A DNA stretch of 64,000 nt from a bacterium. GTDB taxonomy: Bacteria; Auribacterota; Tritonobacteria; UBA1439. The notes beneath the pieces are model-generated. The model ran no database searches, was not told the origin of the DNA, and saw nothing but the letters and a program-made list of their open reading frames with translations. This document shows, piece after piece, positions 43,667 to 53,766 of the stretch; the stretch's first letter is position 1; every line of letters begins with the position of its first letter. Made by a program: the position numbers and the translations under genes. The stretch lies in the NCBI GenBank assembly GCA_028716845.1, contig JAQUPF010000010.1, forward strand, positions 1 through 64,000. The letters run 5' to 3'.

Positions 43667-43709
43667 TTCACCCCGGCCCGAGACAGGCCATTCGGGGGGA
43701 GGGACGAGG

Positions 43710-44192
43710 ATGAAGATCGGGCTGATCGCGGATTCGCACGAGCACATGCCGGTGATCGCGCGGGCGGTGGATCTCTTCAACTGCGAGGGGGTGGGCGTCG
43801 TCCTCCACGCGGGCGACATCATCTCGCCGATCACCGCGCGGGAGTTCAGGAAATTGCAGGCGCCGATGATCGTCGTCCTCGGCAACAACGACGGGGAGAA
43901 GCTGTTCCTGAAGGAGACGTTCTCCCCCTTCGCCGAGATCCACGAGCGCGCCTGGGAGGGGGAGCTCGGGGGGAGGAAGATCCTCCTCATCCACGCCCCC
44001 GACACGCTGCCGGCCCTCGAGCGGAGCGGGGCCTACGACGTCATCGTCTACGGCCACACGCACGCGGCCGAGATCAGGAAGGGGAGGACGCTCGTCGTCA
44101 ACCCGGGCGAGTGCTGCGGCTGGATCACCGGCCGCCCGACGGTCGCCATCCTCGACACGGCGGCGATGGAGGCGGAGCTCCGCGACCTCTGA
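43710..44192 (+). CDS. YfcE/MJ0936-type metallophosphoesterase
   Basis: The 160-residue single-domain calcineurin-like phosphodiesterase has the full metal site: Asp8-x-His10 (ADSH), Gly-Asp36 (HAGD), Asn60 in GNND, His in LIHAPD, and YGHTH. Members of this short family hydrolyse phosphodiesters in vitro; the cellular substrate is usually unknown. The start has a strong ribosome site (GGGGGGAGGGA). It is a single gene, followed by the CTTTCAACT-type repeat. Confidence 0.85.
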   Translation: MKIGLIADSHEHMPVIARAVDLFNCEGVGVVLHAGDIISPITAREFRKLQAPMIVVLGNNDGEKLFLKETFSPFAEIHERAWEGELGGRKILLIHAPDTLPALERSGAYDVIVYGHTHAAEIRKGRTLVVNPGECCGWITGRPTVAILDTAAMEAELRDL

Positions 44193-44214
44193 CTCCCCCC
44201 ATCGATCTATCTTC

Positions 44215-44254
44215 GCACGTTCGACTTTACACTTTCAACTTTCAACTGTAGTTA
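44215..44254 (-). repeat. Dispersed CTTTCAACT-type repeat, copy 2 (inverted)
   Basis: Read on the minus strand it starts with the gdhA stop (TAA), continues CTACAGTTGAAAGTTGAAAG and ends TCGAACGTGC. It is nearly the same as 5461-5499. It fills the space between the phosphoesterase and gdhA genes and might act as a transcription end for both. Confidence 0.7.
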
Positions 44255-45520
44255 CGGCCAGAGTCCCCGCAGCGCCGCCGCCTCCGCCACGCGCCCGACG
44301 CCGAGCATCATCGCCCCGAGGCGCATGTCCACCCGGTGCGTGTCCATGACGGCGACGACGTCGTCGAACGCCTGCGTCATGATGCGGCGGAGCCTTTCGT
44401 TCACCTCCTCCTCGGTCCAGAAGTACGCCTGGAGGCCCTGCACCCACTCGAAGTAGGAGACCGTCACCCCGCCGGCGTTCGCGAGGATGTCCGGGACGAC
44501 GAGGATGTTGCGCTCCTTCAGGATGCAGTCGCCCGCCGGCGTCGTGGGGGCGTTCGCCGCCTCCACGACGAACCGGGCCTTGAGCCGGGGGGCGTTCTCC
44601 TCGGTGATCTGCCCCTCGAGGGCGGCCGGGACGAGGATGTCGCAGCGCGTCTCGAGGAGCTGGCGGTTCGTGATCGCCTTGCCGCCGGAGAAGCCGCGGA
44701 CCGTCCCGTGCCCCTGCGAATACTCGATGAGCCTCGGGATGTCGAGGCCGCCGGGGTTGTGCACGCCCCCGTACACGTCGCTCACGGCGACGATCGTCGC
44801 GCCGTGCTCGTGGAAGATGCGGGCGGCGTGCGACCCGACGTTGCCGAACCCCTGGATCGCCACGGTCGCCTCGGCGAGCCGGATCCCGACGTGCGCGCAC
44901 ATTCGCTCGGTGACGTAGAAGGTGCCCCGGGCCGTGGCCTCGAGCCTCCCGCTCGAGCCGCCGAGCGCGAGCGGCTTGCCGGTGACGACGCCCATCACGG
45001 AATGCCCCACGCTCATGCTGAACGTGTCCATGATCCAGCCCATGACGCGGGGGTTCGTGTTCACGTCGGGGGCGGGGATGTCCTTGTCGGGGCCGATGAT
45101 GATGGCGATCTCGCTCGCGAAGCGCCGCGTCATCCGCTCGATCTCGTAGACGGACATCTTCGACGGGTCGCAAACCACGCCCCCCTTCGCCCCCCCGTAC
45201 GGGATGCCGACGACGGCGCACTTGTAGGTCATGAGCATGGCGAGCGCCGTGATCTCGTCGAGGTCCACCTGCGGGTGGAAGCGGATCCCCCCCTTGCAGG
45301 GGCCGCGCTCCATGCTGTGCTGGACGCGGTACCCCGTGTAGACCTCGAGCCGGCCGTCGTCCATGCGGACCGGCACGGCGACGATGAGCGTCCGCTGCGG
45401 GTGCTTCAGCTTCTCGTGAATGTTCCGATCGAGCTTCAGCTTCCCGGCGGCGAGGGCGAGCTGCCCGAGCACCATGTCGAGCGGCTTCTGCCCGCCGCCC
45501 TTCACGCAGACCTTCTTCAT
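44252..45520 (-). CDS. gdhA: Glutamate dehydrogenase (Glu/Leu/Phe/Val dehydrogenase family)
   Basis: The 422-residue enzyme interconverts 2-oxoglutarate plus ammonia and glutamate. Family blocks are GYRVQHSMERGPCKGGIRFHP, PYGGAKGGVVCDP with the catalytic Lys, PAPDVNTNPRVMGWIMD, the Rossmann motif IQGFGNVGSHAA, EAANAPTTPAGD and PDILANAGGVTVSYFEW. The ribosome site is GGAGGAG. The gene ends the minus-strand operon with serA, the aminotransferase and DUF1015. Glutamate made here could feed the SerC transamination nearby. Cofactor preference is not clear. Confidence 0.94.
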   Translation of the reverse strand: MKKVCVKGGGQKPLDMVLGQLALAAGKLKLDRNIHEKLKHPQRTLIVAVPVRMDDGRLEVYTGYRVQHSMERGPCKGGIRFHPQVDLDEITALAMLMTYKCAVVGIPYGGAKGGVVCDPSKMSVYEIERMTRRFASEIAIIIGPDKDIPAPDVNTNPRVMGWIMDTFSMSVGHSVMGVVTGKPLALGGSSGRLEATARGTFYVTERMCAHVGIRLAEATVAIQGFGNVGSHAARIFHEHGATIVAVSDVYGGVHNPGGLDIPRLIEYSQGHGTVRGFSGGKAITNRQLLETRCDILVPAALEGQITEENAPRLKARFVVEAANAPTTPAGDCILKERNILVVPDILANAGGVTVSYFEWVQGLQAYFWTEEEVNERLRRIMTQAFDDVVAVMDTHRVDMRLGAMMLGVGRVAEAAALRGLWP

Positions 45521-45547
45521 CTCCTCCGCTCCCTTCGGCCGGCCGGA

Positions 45548-46450
45548 TCAGGCCTTCAGCCGGTCCACGACGAGCTGCGCGATCTCCGTGCCGACGCGGA
45601 ACTGCCCCTCCTTCGTGGAGGCGCCGATGTGCGGCGTCGCGACGACGTTCTCCTGGGCGAGCAGCGGGTTGTCGCCCGGCGGCTCCTGATCGAAGACGTC
45701 GAGCCCCGCCCCGCGGACCTTCCCGCTCTTCAGGGCCTCGAGGAGCGCCTTCTCGTCCACGACGCCGCCGCGGGCGCAGTTGACGATGATGACGCCGTCC
45801 TTCATCTTCGCGATGGTCTCGCGGTTGATGATGTTGCGGGTCTCATCGGTGCGGGGGATGTGGAGCGAGATGTAGTCCGCCGCGGGCAGCATCTCGTCGA
45901 GTGTGGAGAGGGTCCCGTACGGGCTCTCCTTCCTGGTCTTCCTGACGATCAGCACCTTCATCCCGAGCGCGACGGCGCGCTTCGCCAGCTCGGTGCCGAT
46001 GCGGCCGGAACCGATGAGGCCGAGCGTCTTGCCGTGGAGCTCCCGCCCCATGAACCGCTTCTTCTCCCATTTCCCCGCCTTGATGGACGCGTCGGCGGCG
46101 GCGATGCCCCGGGCGACGGCGAACATCAGGCCGATCGCGAGCTCGGCGACGGAGACGGACGAGGCGGTGGGGGTGTTGACGACGGGTATGCTGCGCTCCT
46201 TCGCGCACGCGGTGTCGATGTTGTCGAGGCCGACGCCGCCCCGCGCGATGACCTCGAGGCTCTTCCCCGCCTCGATCACCCTGCGGGTGATCTTCGTCGC
46301 GCTCCTGACGATCACGCCGTGGTAGCCGCCGATGCAGCCGACGAGGTCGTCCTCCTTGAGGCCGCTCCGCTCGTCCACCTCGAGCCCCGCGTCCTTGAGG
46401 ATCGCGATCGCTTCCTTCGCGAGCGGATCACAGACGAGCACCTTCTTCAT
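45548..46450 (-). CDS. serA: D-3-phosphoglycerate dehydrogenase, short type
   Basis: SerA oxidises 3-phosphoglycerate to 3-phosphohydroxypyruvate, the first step of serine synthesis. The 300-residue protein has only the catalytic core: GLIGSGRIGTELAKRA for NAD, NCARGGVVDEKALL with Arg, and ATPHIGAST with the catalytic His. The C-terminal ACT/ASB regulatory domains are absent, so serine feedback by that route is unlikely. The ribosome site is AAGGAGG. It precedes gdhA by 27 bases. Another hydroxyacid dehydrogenase role is possible, but the serC gene 4 kb away supports SerA. Confidence 0.9.
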   Translation of the reverse strand: MKKVLVCDPLAKEAIAILKDAGLEVDERSGLKEDDLVGCIGGYHGVIVRSATKITRRVIEAGKSLEVIARGGVGLDNIDTACAKERSIPVVNTPTASSVSVAELAIGLMFAVARGIAAADASIKAGKWEKKRFMGRELHGKTLGLIGSGRIGTELAKRAVALGMKVLIVRKTRKESPYGTLSTLDEMLPAADYISLHIPRTDETRNIINRETIAKMKDGVIIVNCARGGVVDEKALLEALKSGKVRGAGLDVFDQEPPGDNPLLAQENVVATPHIGASTKEGQFRVGTEIAQLVVDRLKA

Positions 46451-46512
46451 GCCCTAACCTCCTTCCCCTGTTGACCGTTCGGTCCGATCCCGGCGCCCGG
46501 TCCGCCCGGGCA

Positions 46513-47655
46513 TCACGGTTCCCGCAGGACCTCCGCCGCCGCCGCGAGGCCCCTCCCGATCTCGACCGGCCGGCCGAGATCGGCGAGGGCCATCCCGAGG
46601 GCGGCGAGGGCGGTGACAACGTCGAACGGGCCGGCGTACCCCATGTGGGCGATGCGGATGATCCTGCCCCGCAGCCGCCCCTGGCCGCCGGCGACGAGGA
46701 CGCCGTAGCGCTCCCGCATGCGCTCCCGCAGCAGGTCGGCGTCGATCCGGTCGGGCGTCCGCACGGCCGTCAGTCCGTCGGCGGGGGCGTCCGGGGCGAG
46801 GAGGCGGAGGCCCATTCCCGCGACGCCCGCCCGGCACGCCTCGCCGAGCCGGCGGTGCCGGGCGATGCACGCCTCGAGCCCCTCGGCGAGGATGCCGTCG
46901 AGCGCCTCCGCGAGCCCGGCGACGAGCGCGGCGGGAGACGACCACGCCGTCTCGCTGCGGCCCGCCGCCTCGATCGCCGGCCGCCAGTCGTAATAGTACC
47001 TCGCCGCCGAGGATTTTTCAATGAGCGCGCGCGCCCGCCGGCTCCCGACCACCGCGATCCCGAGACCGGTGGGGCACATGAGCCCCTTCTGGCAGCCGGC
47101 CACGGCGACGTCCACCCCCCAGTCGTCCATCCGGAACTCGGAGCAGCAGAGGCCGCTCGTCGCGTCCACGACGAGCGCCGCCCCCCCGCCCCCCGCGACC
47201 CGACCGAGCGCCTCGATGTCCGTCTTCACGCCCGTCGAGGTCTCGCAGAGCGTCGAGAAGACCGCCTTCGCCGCCGGGTGCCGCCGGAGCGCGGCGGCCA
47301 CGTCGCCGGGGCTGACCGCCTCCCCCCACTCCACGTCCACGGGGACGACCCGCGCGCCGAAGGCGGCGCAGATCTCCGCCCAGCGGTCGCCGAACTTCCC
47401 GCCCCTGACGACGACCGCCTCGTCGCCGGGCGAGAGGAGGTTCGAGACCGCCGCCTCCATGACGCCCGTCCCCGTGCAGGCGAACAGGAGGACGTCGCCC
47501 GCGGTGCAGAGCACCGAGCGGAGGCCGGCGGTGACCGCCGCGTGGAGGGCGTGGTACTCGTCCGACCGGTGGTGGATGACGGGCCGCGCGACGGCGAGGC
47601 CGACCCGCGGCGGGACGGGGCAGGGCCCGGGCGTCAGCAGGTAGGTCTTTCCCAT
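46513..47655 (-). CDS. Class V aminotransferase (alanine/serine-glyoxylate type)
   Basis: The 380-residue PLP enzyme begins YLLTPGPCPVPP, the hallmark of the alanine-glyoxylate/serine-pyruvate aminotransferase group. The PLP lysine is in VAGCQKGLMCPTGLG, with VDATSGLCC before it. FACTGTGVMEAAVSNLL and SPAALVAGLAEAL also fit. In an operon with serA it could transaminate phosphohydroxypyruvate, as some class V enzymes of this group do, or use serine as donor. A dedicated SerC is encoded at 50805, so the roles may differ. It lies 62 bases from serA. Confidence 0.85.
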   Translation of the reverse strand: MGKTYLLTPGPCPVPPRVGLAVARPVIHHRSDEYHALHAAVTAGLRSVLCTAGDVLLFACTGTGVMEAAVSNLLSPGDEAVVVRGGKFGDRWAEICAAFGARVVPVDVEWGEAVSPGDVAAALRRHPAAKAVFSTLCETSTGVKTDIEALGRVAGGGGAALVVDATSGLCCSEFRMDDWGVDVAVAGCQKGLMCPTGLGIAVVGSRRARALIEKSSAARYYYDWRPAIEAAGRSETAWSSPAALVAGLAEALDGILAEGLEACIARHRRLGEACRAGVAGMGLRLLAPDAPADGLTAVRTPDRIDADLLRERMRERYGVLVAGGQGRLRGRIIRIAHMGYAGPFDVVTALAALGMALADLGRPVEIGRGLAAAAEVLREP

Positions 47656-47674
47656 GGTTCCGTGCCCCTGCTGC

Positions 47675-48985
<1,311 letters not shown>

Positions 48986-49026
48986 GACGCGCTTCCTCCC
49001 TCTCCCGCTGCCTGCGTGCGGGGGCC

Positions 49027-49055
49027 ATGGTACACGCTGCCCGCCCCCCTGTCAA
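49027..49055 (-). promoter_or_regulatory. Strong promoter of the DUF1015-serA-gdhA operon
   Basis: On the minus strand a perfect TTGACA (49050-49055) and TACCAT (49027-49032) are 17 bases apart. Transcription should begin near 49020, about 35 bases before the ATG. It is back to back with the next promoter. Confidence 0.65.
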
Positions 49056-49065
49056 GGCCCGGGCC

Positions 49066-49094
49066 TGTACACGCCGGCCGACCTGTGGTATCGT
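49066..49094 (+). promoter_or_regulatory. Divergent promoter for the GT-C-like gene
   Basis: TGTACA (49066-49071) and TATCGT (49089-49094) are 17 bases apart, with TGG directly before the -10. The two divergent -35 boxes are ten bases apart. Confidence 0.5.
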
Positions 49095-49133
49095 AGCCGC
49101 TCGCGCCGGCCGCGCGACAGCAGGATCCCCGGG

Positions 49134-50768
49134 ATGCAATCGCCGCGCACGGGTAATCTCCCGCCCCTCCTCCTCCTCGCCCTCCTCTCCCTCCTTCTCT
49201 ACGCGGCGCTCCCCTCGAAGGGGTACCACGACGACGACATGTACTACGCGATGTCCGTCCGCGCCGGCGACCCGCGCGCCTTCCTCCTCGGCCAGCCGCA
49301 CTACTATTTCTGGACCTCCCTCGGCGCCGCGGCGTACGCCCTCTGCCTCCGCGCCGGCCTCCCGGCGACGCCGCACGGCGCGCTCGCAGGCCTGAACGCC
49401 CTCCTCGGCTTCGCGGGGCTCGCCGCGATGTACCTCCTCCAGCGGCGCGTCTGCGGCCTCGGCCGCGCCGCCGCTTTCCTCGGCAGCCTCTTCCTCGGCC
49501 TGGGTTTCGGCTACTGGAACAGCGCCGTCTCGGCGGGGAAATACGCGCTCGAGACGGTCTTCCTCATCCCCGCCTTCTTCCTCATCCTCGAGACCGCGCG
49601 GCGGGATTCCATCCCGGTCGCGGCGCGCTGCGGGGCGTGCATCGGCCTCGCGCTCCTCTCGCAGATGGTCGACCTGCTCCTCTTCCCGGTCATGCTCCTC
49701 TTCTTCCTCCTCGCGGGGGGCCTCTCCGGGGGACGGGCGCGGCGCCTGCTCGTCTGCCTCCTCGTCGCCCTCTCCCTCGCCGGGGCGGGCCTGTCCGCGA
49801 TGGGCTGGTTCCTCCGCGGCCATCGCTCGTTCGGCGCGCTGATCGGGTGGCTGACGGCGTACCCCGTGCGGGAGTTCGTCCACTTCCACCCGGCCAATCT
49901 CCTCATGGTGCTTGCCGGGAACGCGCGCGCCGTCTGGGGGATCGGCTTCGTCAAGTCGTTCATGCTCGGCAAGACGGGCCCGCTCGCCTTCGGCGCCGTC
50001 GCCGCCCTCGTCGCGGCGGGGAGCGGCGCCCTGCTGTTCCTGGCCGTCGCCCGCCCCGCGCGCCGCGGACGCTGCGCGGGCGCGGCGGCGCTCGCGTTCG
50101 CGTGGATCGTCGTCTTCTCGGCGTTCTTCGGCTTCTATTCGCCCGGGCAGCCGAAGTTCTACACCAGGAACCTCGTCCCGGCGGCGGTCCTCTTCGGCCT
50201 CGCCTGGGAAGGCCTGCCCGCGGGCGACCGCCTGCGGCGGGGCTGCGCCCTCGCCGCCGTCGCCTGCCTCCTGCTCGCGAACCTGTTCGGCACGATCCTC
50301 CCCCAGGCCGCGATCGGGCACAACGACGATACGACCTACGCGCGGTTCATCCTGGCCCGCACCGAGGCCGACGGCGTCCTCATCTTCCCCGGGGCGGGCG
50401 AGTCGAGCGTGCCGCTCCAGGTGCGGTATTTCGGCCGGCGCGAGGTGATCGAGCTCCTGCCCGGACGGCGGGCGCCGGACGCGCTCGACCGCCGGATCCG
50501 CGCGGCCCTCGCGGAAGGGCTGCCCTGCTACCTCGTGGGGGAGGATCGGGCGGTCGCGTCGTACCACTGGTTCAAACCCGTCCGGGAACGGGTGCGGGGC
50601 GTCTCCCCGGCCGCGGAGGCGACGCGGCGGTTCTTCGCCGGGCGCGGCTACGCGCTCGCGCCGCACGCGAGGTACGAGGCGGCGGGCGACTACCGGGGGA
50701 ACGAGATCCACCGGGTTTCGCGCGTCGCCGATCCGCTGGACAGGGGGCGGGGGGGTATGGTACAGTGA
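49134..50768 (+). CDS. Polytopic membrane protein, GT-C glycosyltransferase-like
   Basis: The 544-residue protein has about ten TM helices followed by a soluble C-terminal domain of about 150 residues. The first TM is followed by KGYHDDDMYYAMSVR, which resembles the acidic first loop of GT-C enzymes such as ArnT/PMT that use polyprenyl-phosphate sugars. HYYFWTSLGAAAYAL and WNSAVSAGKYALETVF also recall that group, but no decisive motif is visible. The ATG at 49134 is the first after the promoter; upstream frame extension is noise. It probably acts on envelope glycans or lipids. Confidence 0.6.
   Translation: MQSPRTGNLPPLLLLALLSLLLYAALPSKGYHDDDMYYAMSVRAGDPRAFLLGQPHYYFWTSLGAAAYALCLRAGLPATPHGALAGLNALLGFAGLAAMYLLQRRVCGLGRAAAFLGSLFLGLGFGYWNSAVSAGKYALETVFLIPAFFLILETARRDSIPVAARCGACIGLALLSQMVDLLLFPVMLLFFLLAGGLSGGRARRLLVCLLVALSLAGAGLSAMGWFLRGHRSFGALIGWLTAYPVREFVHFHPANLLMVLAGNARAVWGIGFVKSFMLGKTGPLAFGAVAALVAAGSGALLFLAVARPARRGRCAGAAALAFAWIVVFSAFFGFYSPGQPKFYTRNLVPAAVLFGLAWEGLPAGDRLRRGCALAAVACLLLANLFGTILPQAAIGHNDDTTYARFILARTEADGVLIFPGAGESSVPLQVRYFGRREVIELLPGRRAPDALDRRIRAALAEGLPCYLVGEDRAVASYHWFKPVRERVRGVSPAAEATRRFFAGRGYALAPHARYEAAGDYRGNEIHRVSRVADPLDRGRGGMVQ
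50737..50766 (+). promoter_or_regulatory. Promoter of serC inside the end of the upstream gene
   Basis: TGGACA (50737-50742) and TACAGT (50761-50766) are 18 bases apart, with an extended TGG before the -10. Both lie in the last codons of the GT-C-like gene. Confidence 0.6.
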
Positions 50769-50804
50769 CGCCCCTGTGAGGTTCCAAACGAGAGGAGGTC
50801 CGCG

Positions 50805-51890
50805 ATGGGAAAGAGGGTGTTCAACTTCTACGCGGGGCCGGCGACGCTGCCCCTGAAGGCGCTGAAGGAGGCGAAGAAGGACCTCCTCGACTTCCGCGGG
50901 ACGGGGATGTCGGTCTGCGAGATCAGCCACCGGTCGAAGGACTTCCAGGCCGTCATGGACGAGGCGACGGCCCTCGTGCGGGAGCTCTACGCGGTGCCGG
51001 AGGGGTTCCACATCCTCTGGCTCGGCGGCGGGGCCTCCACCCAGTTCTTCCACATCCCCTGGAACCTCGGCGTCGAGGGGAGGCCGTTCGCCTACATCCA
51101 CACCGGCTCGTGGGCGAAGGCGGCGATCAAGGAGGCGAAGTTCTTCGGCGAGGTGAAGGTGCTCGCCTCCTCGGAGGACGCGAACTTCTCCTACGTCCCG
51201 CGCCGGTTCGAGCCCGACCCGAACGCCGCCTACCTCCACATCACCTCGAACGAGACGATCGGCGGCATCGAGTGGCTCTCCTTTCCCGACCCGGGCGACG
51301 TCCCGCTCGTCGTGGACGCCTCGTCCGATTTCCTGAGCCACCCGGTGGACTGGTCGAAGATCGCCCTCCTCTACGCCGGGGCGCAGAAGAACCTCGGCCC
51401 CGCCGGGGTGACGGTCGTGATCGTGCGCGAGGACCTCGTGGCGCGCGCCCGCGCGAAGAGCCTCCCCACCATGGTGTCGTACGCGACCCACGTCGACAAG
51501 GGCTCCATGCACAACACGCCCCCCTGCTTCCCGATCTACCTCTCGATGCTCGCCCTCCGCGACCTGAAGGAGAAGGGCGGCCTCCCGTCCATGGAGCGGC
51601 TGAACAAGCGGAAGGCGGGGCTCCTCTACCGGCTCATCGACTCGTCGAACGGCTTCTACCGCGGCGTCGCGAGGAAGGATTCCCGCTCGCGCATGAACGT
51701 GACCTTCCGGCTCCCGACCGAGGAGCTCGAGGGGAAGTGCGTCGCGGAGGCGAAGGCGCGGGGCCTCATCGGCCTCAAGGGGCATCGGAGCGTCGGCGGG
51801 ATGCGGGCGTCCATCTACAACGCCATGACGCCCAAGGGGGTCAAGACGCTCGCCCAGTTTCTCCGCGAGTTCCAGCTCGCGAACGCCTGA
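50805..51890 (+). CDS. serC: Phosphoserine aminotransferase
   Basis: SerC converts 3-phosphohydroxypyruvate and glutamate to phosphoserine and 2-oxoglutarate. The 361-residue protein has the family hallmarks FNFYAGPATLPLKALKEA, MSVCEISHRSKDF, LWLGGGASTQFF, ITSNETIGGIEW, DASSDFLS, and the PLP Lys in YAGAQKNLGPAGVT. HNTPPCFPIYL and the C-terminal GHRSVGGMRASIYNAM also match. The ribosome site GAGAGGAGG is strong. It stands apart from serA on the other strand with its own promoter. Confidence 0.97.
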   Translation: MGKRVFNFYAGPATLPLKALKEAKKDLLDFRGTGMSVCEISHRSKDFQAVMDEATALVRELYAVPEGFHILWLGGGASTQFFHIPWNLGVEGRPFAYIHTGSWAKAAIKEAKFFGEVKVLASSEDANFSYVPRRFEPDPNAAYLHITSNETIGGIEWLSFPDPGDVPLVVDASSDFLSHPVDWSKIALLYAGAQKNLGPAGVTVVIVREDLVARARAKSLPTMVSYATHVDKGSMHNTPPCFPIYLSMLALRDLKEKGGLPSMERLNKRKAGLLYRLIDSSNGFYRGVARKDSRSRMNVTFRLPTEELEGKCVAEAKARGLIGLKGHRSVGGMRASIYNAMTPKGVKTLAQFLREFQLANA

Positions 51891-51929
51891 CGAGCCGCGC
51901 GCGGCACGCGCGCCCGGGGGCCCGTCCCT

Positions 51930-51947
51930 CCCGCCCGGGGGGGCGGG
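51930..51947 (+). terminator. GC-rich hairpin after serC
   Basis: CCCGCCC (51930-51936) pairs perfectly with GGGCGGG (51941-51947) across GGGG. It lies 40 bases after the serC stop. There is no clear T-tract, so its role is uncertain. Confidence 0.4.
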
Positions 51948-51968
51948 CCTTCCCGCGATCCCGCGCCG

Positions 51969-51997
51969 TTGTCCGCGCCCGGATCGTGTGCTATAGT
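51969..51997 (+). promoter_or_regulatory. Promoter of adenine deaminase
   Basis: TTGTCC (51969-51974) and TATAGT (51992-51997) are 17 bases apart, with TGTGC before the -10. The leader would be about 14 bases. Confidence 0.65.
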
Positions 51998-52017
51998 CTC
52001 CGCTCGGAGCAGGCGCC

Positions 52018-53766
52018 ATGGCGAACCTCGAACGGATGATCAGGGTTGCCCGGGGGAAGGCGAAGGCCGACACCGTCCTCAAGAACGGCCGGGTCGTGAA
52101 CGTCTACTCGGGCGAGATCGTCCGGGCCGACGTCGCCGTCGTCGGGGGGGTCATCGCCGGCCTCGGCAGCTACCGCGGCGCCCGCGAATTCGACGTCGCC
52201 GGGCGCCTCGTCGCCCCGGGCCTCATCGACGCCCATATCCACCTCGAGAGCGCCATGGTGACCGTGCCCGAGTTCGCGCGGGTGGTGGTGCCGCTCGGGA
52301 CGACCTCGGTCGTGAGCGATCCGCACGAGATCGCGAACGTCATGGGGCTCGAGGGGATCAACTACATGCTCAAGTCGAGCAAGTACAACCCCCTCAACGT
52401 CTTCGTCATGATCCCCTCCTGCGTCCCCTCCTCGCCGCTGGAGACCTCCGGCTCCGAGCTCCGGGCGACGGACATCTTCTTCATGCTGAACCAGGACTGG
52501 GTCCTGGGCCTCGGCGAGGTGATGGACTACCCGGGCCTCCTCGCGGCGCAGCCGAACCTCCTCGACAAGATCAAGATCGTGGAGGGGAAGGTGATCGACG
52601 GCCACGCCCCCGGCCTCTCGGGCAGGGACCTCTGCGCATACGCCGCGATGCGCATATCCTCCGACCACGAGTGCTCGACCCCGGAGGAGGCGCGGGAGAA
52701 GCTCCGCCTCGGCATGACGATCATGGTGCGGGAGGGGAGCGGCGCGAGGAACATGGAGGCCCTCCTCCCGCTCGTCACGCCGCAGAACCTCCCCCAGTTC
52801 GTCTTCTGCACGGACGACCTCCACCCGCACGACCTCGTCGGCGAGGGGCACATGAACGCCGTCGTCCGGAAGGCGGTGCGCCTCGGGCTGGACCCGGTCT
52901 CGGCGATCCGCATGTGCACCATCAACCCGGCCCGCCACTACCGGCTCGGGCAGCTGGGGGCCATCGCCCCCGGCAAGACCGCCGACATGGTCGTCATCGG
53001 CGACCCGGAGGCGATGCGCGTCGACATGGTCTTCAAGAACGGCGTCCTCGTCGCGCGGGACGGGGCGCTCCTGCCGGGGGCCGCCGCCGCGGTGCGCCCG
53101 CCGGAGCCGCTCCGCGGCTCGATCAACATCCAGTGGCTCAGGCCCGAGTACCTCGAGATCCCCGCCCGGGCGGGACGCTGCCGCGTCATCCGGCTCGTCC
53201 CGGGCCAGCTCCTCACCCGGCAGGAGCTCGTCAGGCCGAAGACGATCGGCGGGAGGGTCGTCGCCGACACCGAGGCCGACATCCTCAAGCTCGCGGTCGT
53301 CGAGCGGCACCACGCCTCGTCCCGCATCGGCCTCGGCCTCGTCCGGGGGTTCGGCCTGAAGAAGGGGGCGATCGCCTCCTCGGTGGCCCACGACGCCCAC
53401 AACATCATCGCCGTCGGCACGAACGACGCCGACATCATGGAGGCGGTCATCAAGATACGGAAGCTCCAGGGCGGCTTCACGGCGGTCGTGGAGGGGAAGC
53501 TCATCGCGAGCCTCGCGCTCCCCATCGCCGGCCTCATGTCCGTGAAGGCGGCGGGGGAGGTGAGCGCCGAGATCAGGGAGCTCATCCTCGTCGCGCGGTC
53601 GATGGGATGCGCCGTCGAGGACCCGTTCATGGCGCTCTCGTTCCTCTCCCTCTCCGTCATCCCGGAACTCAAGCTCACCGACCGGGGACTCGTGGACGTG
53701 TCGGGGCAGAAGATCGTCCCGCTCTTCGTGCGCGGGCGGGCTGCGGGAGGGCGCCCCCGTGCGTGA
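52018..53766 (+). CDS. ade: Adenine deaminase
   Basis: This amidohydrolase turns adenine into hypoxanthine. The 582-residue protein shows the metal site IDAHIHLESAMVT, SVVSDPHEIANVMG, IDGHAPGLSG, SDHECSTPEEA, MVREGSG and FCTDDLHPHDL. It also carries the long C-terminal domain of Ade proteins, including SVAHDAHNIIAVGTND. Length and motifs are complete. With the xanthine-dehydrogenase-like enzyme 15 kb upstream a purine breakdown route is thinkable, but the two are not linked by operon. Confidence 0.95.
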   Translation: MANLERMIRVARGKAKADTVLKNGRVVNVYSGEIVRADVAVVGGVIAGLGSYRGAREFDVAGRLVAPGLIDAHIHLESAMVTVPEFARVVVPLGTTSVVSDPHEIANVMGLEGINYMLKSSKYNPLNVFVMIPSCVPSSPLETSGSELRATDIFFMLNQDWVLGLGEVMDYPGLLAAQPNLLDKIKIVEGKVIDGHAPGLSGRDLCAYAAMRISSDHECSTPEEAREKLRLGMTIMVREGSGARNMEALLPLVTPQNLPQFVFCTDDLHPHDLVGEGHMNAVVRKAVRLGLDPVSAIRMCTINPARHYRLGQLGAIAPGKTADMVVIGDPEAMRVDMVFKNGVLVARDGALLPGAAAAVRPPEPLRGSINIQWLRPEYLEIPARAGRCRVIRLVPGQLLTRQELVRPKTIGGRVVADTEADILKLAVVERHHASSRIGLGLVRGFGLKKGAIASSVAHDAHNIIAVGTNDADIMEAVIKIRKLQGGFTAVVEGKLIASLALPIAGLMSVKAAGEVSAEIRELILVARSMGCAVEDPFMALSFLSLSVIPELKLTDRGLVDVSGQKIVPLFVRGRAAGGRPRA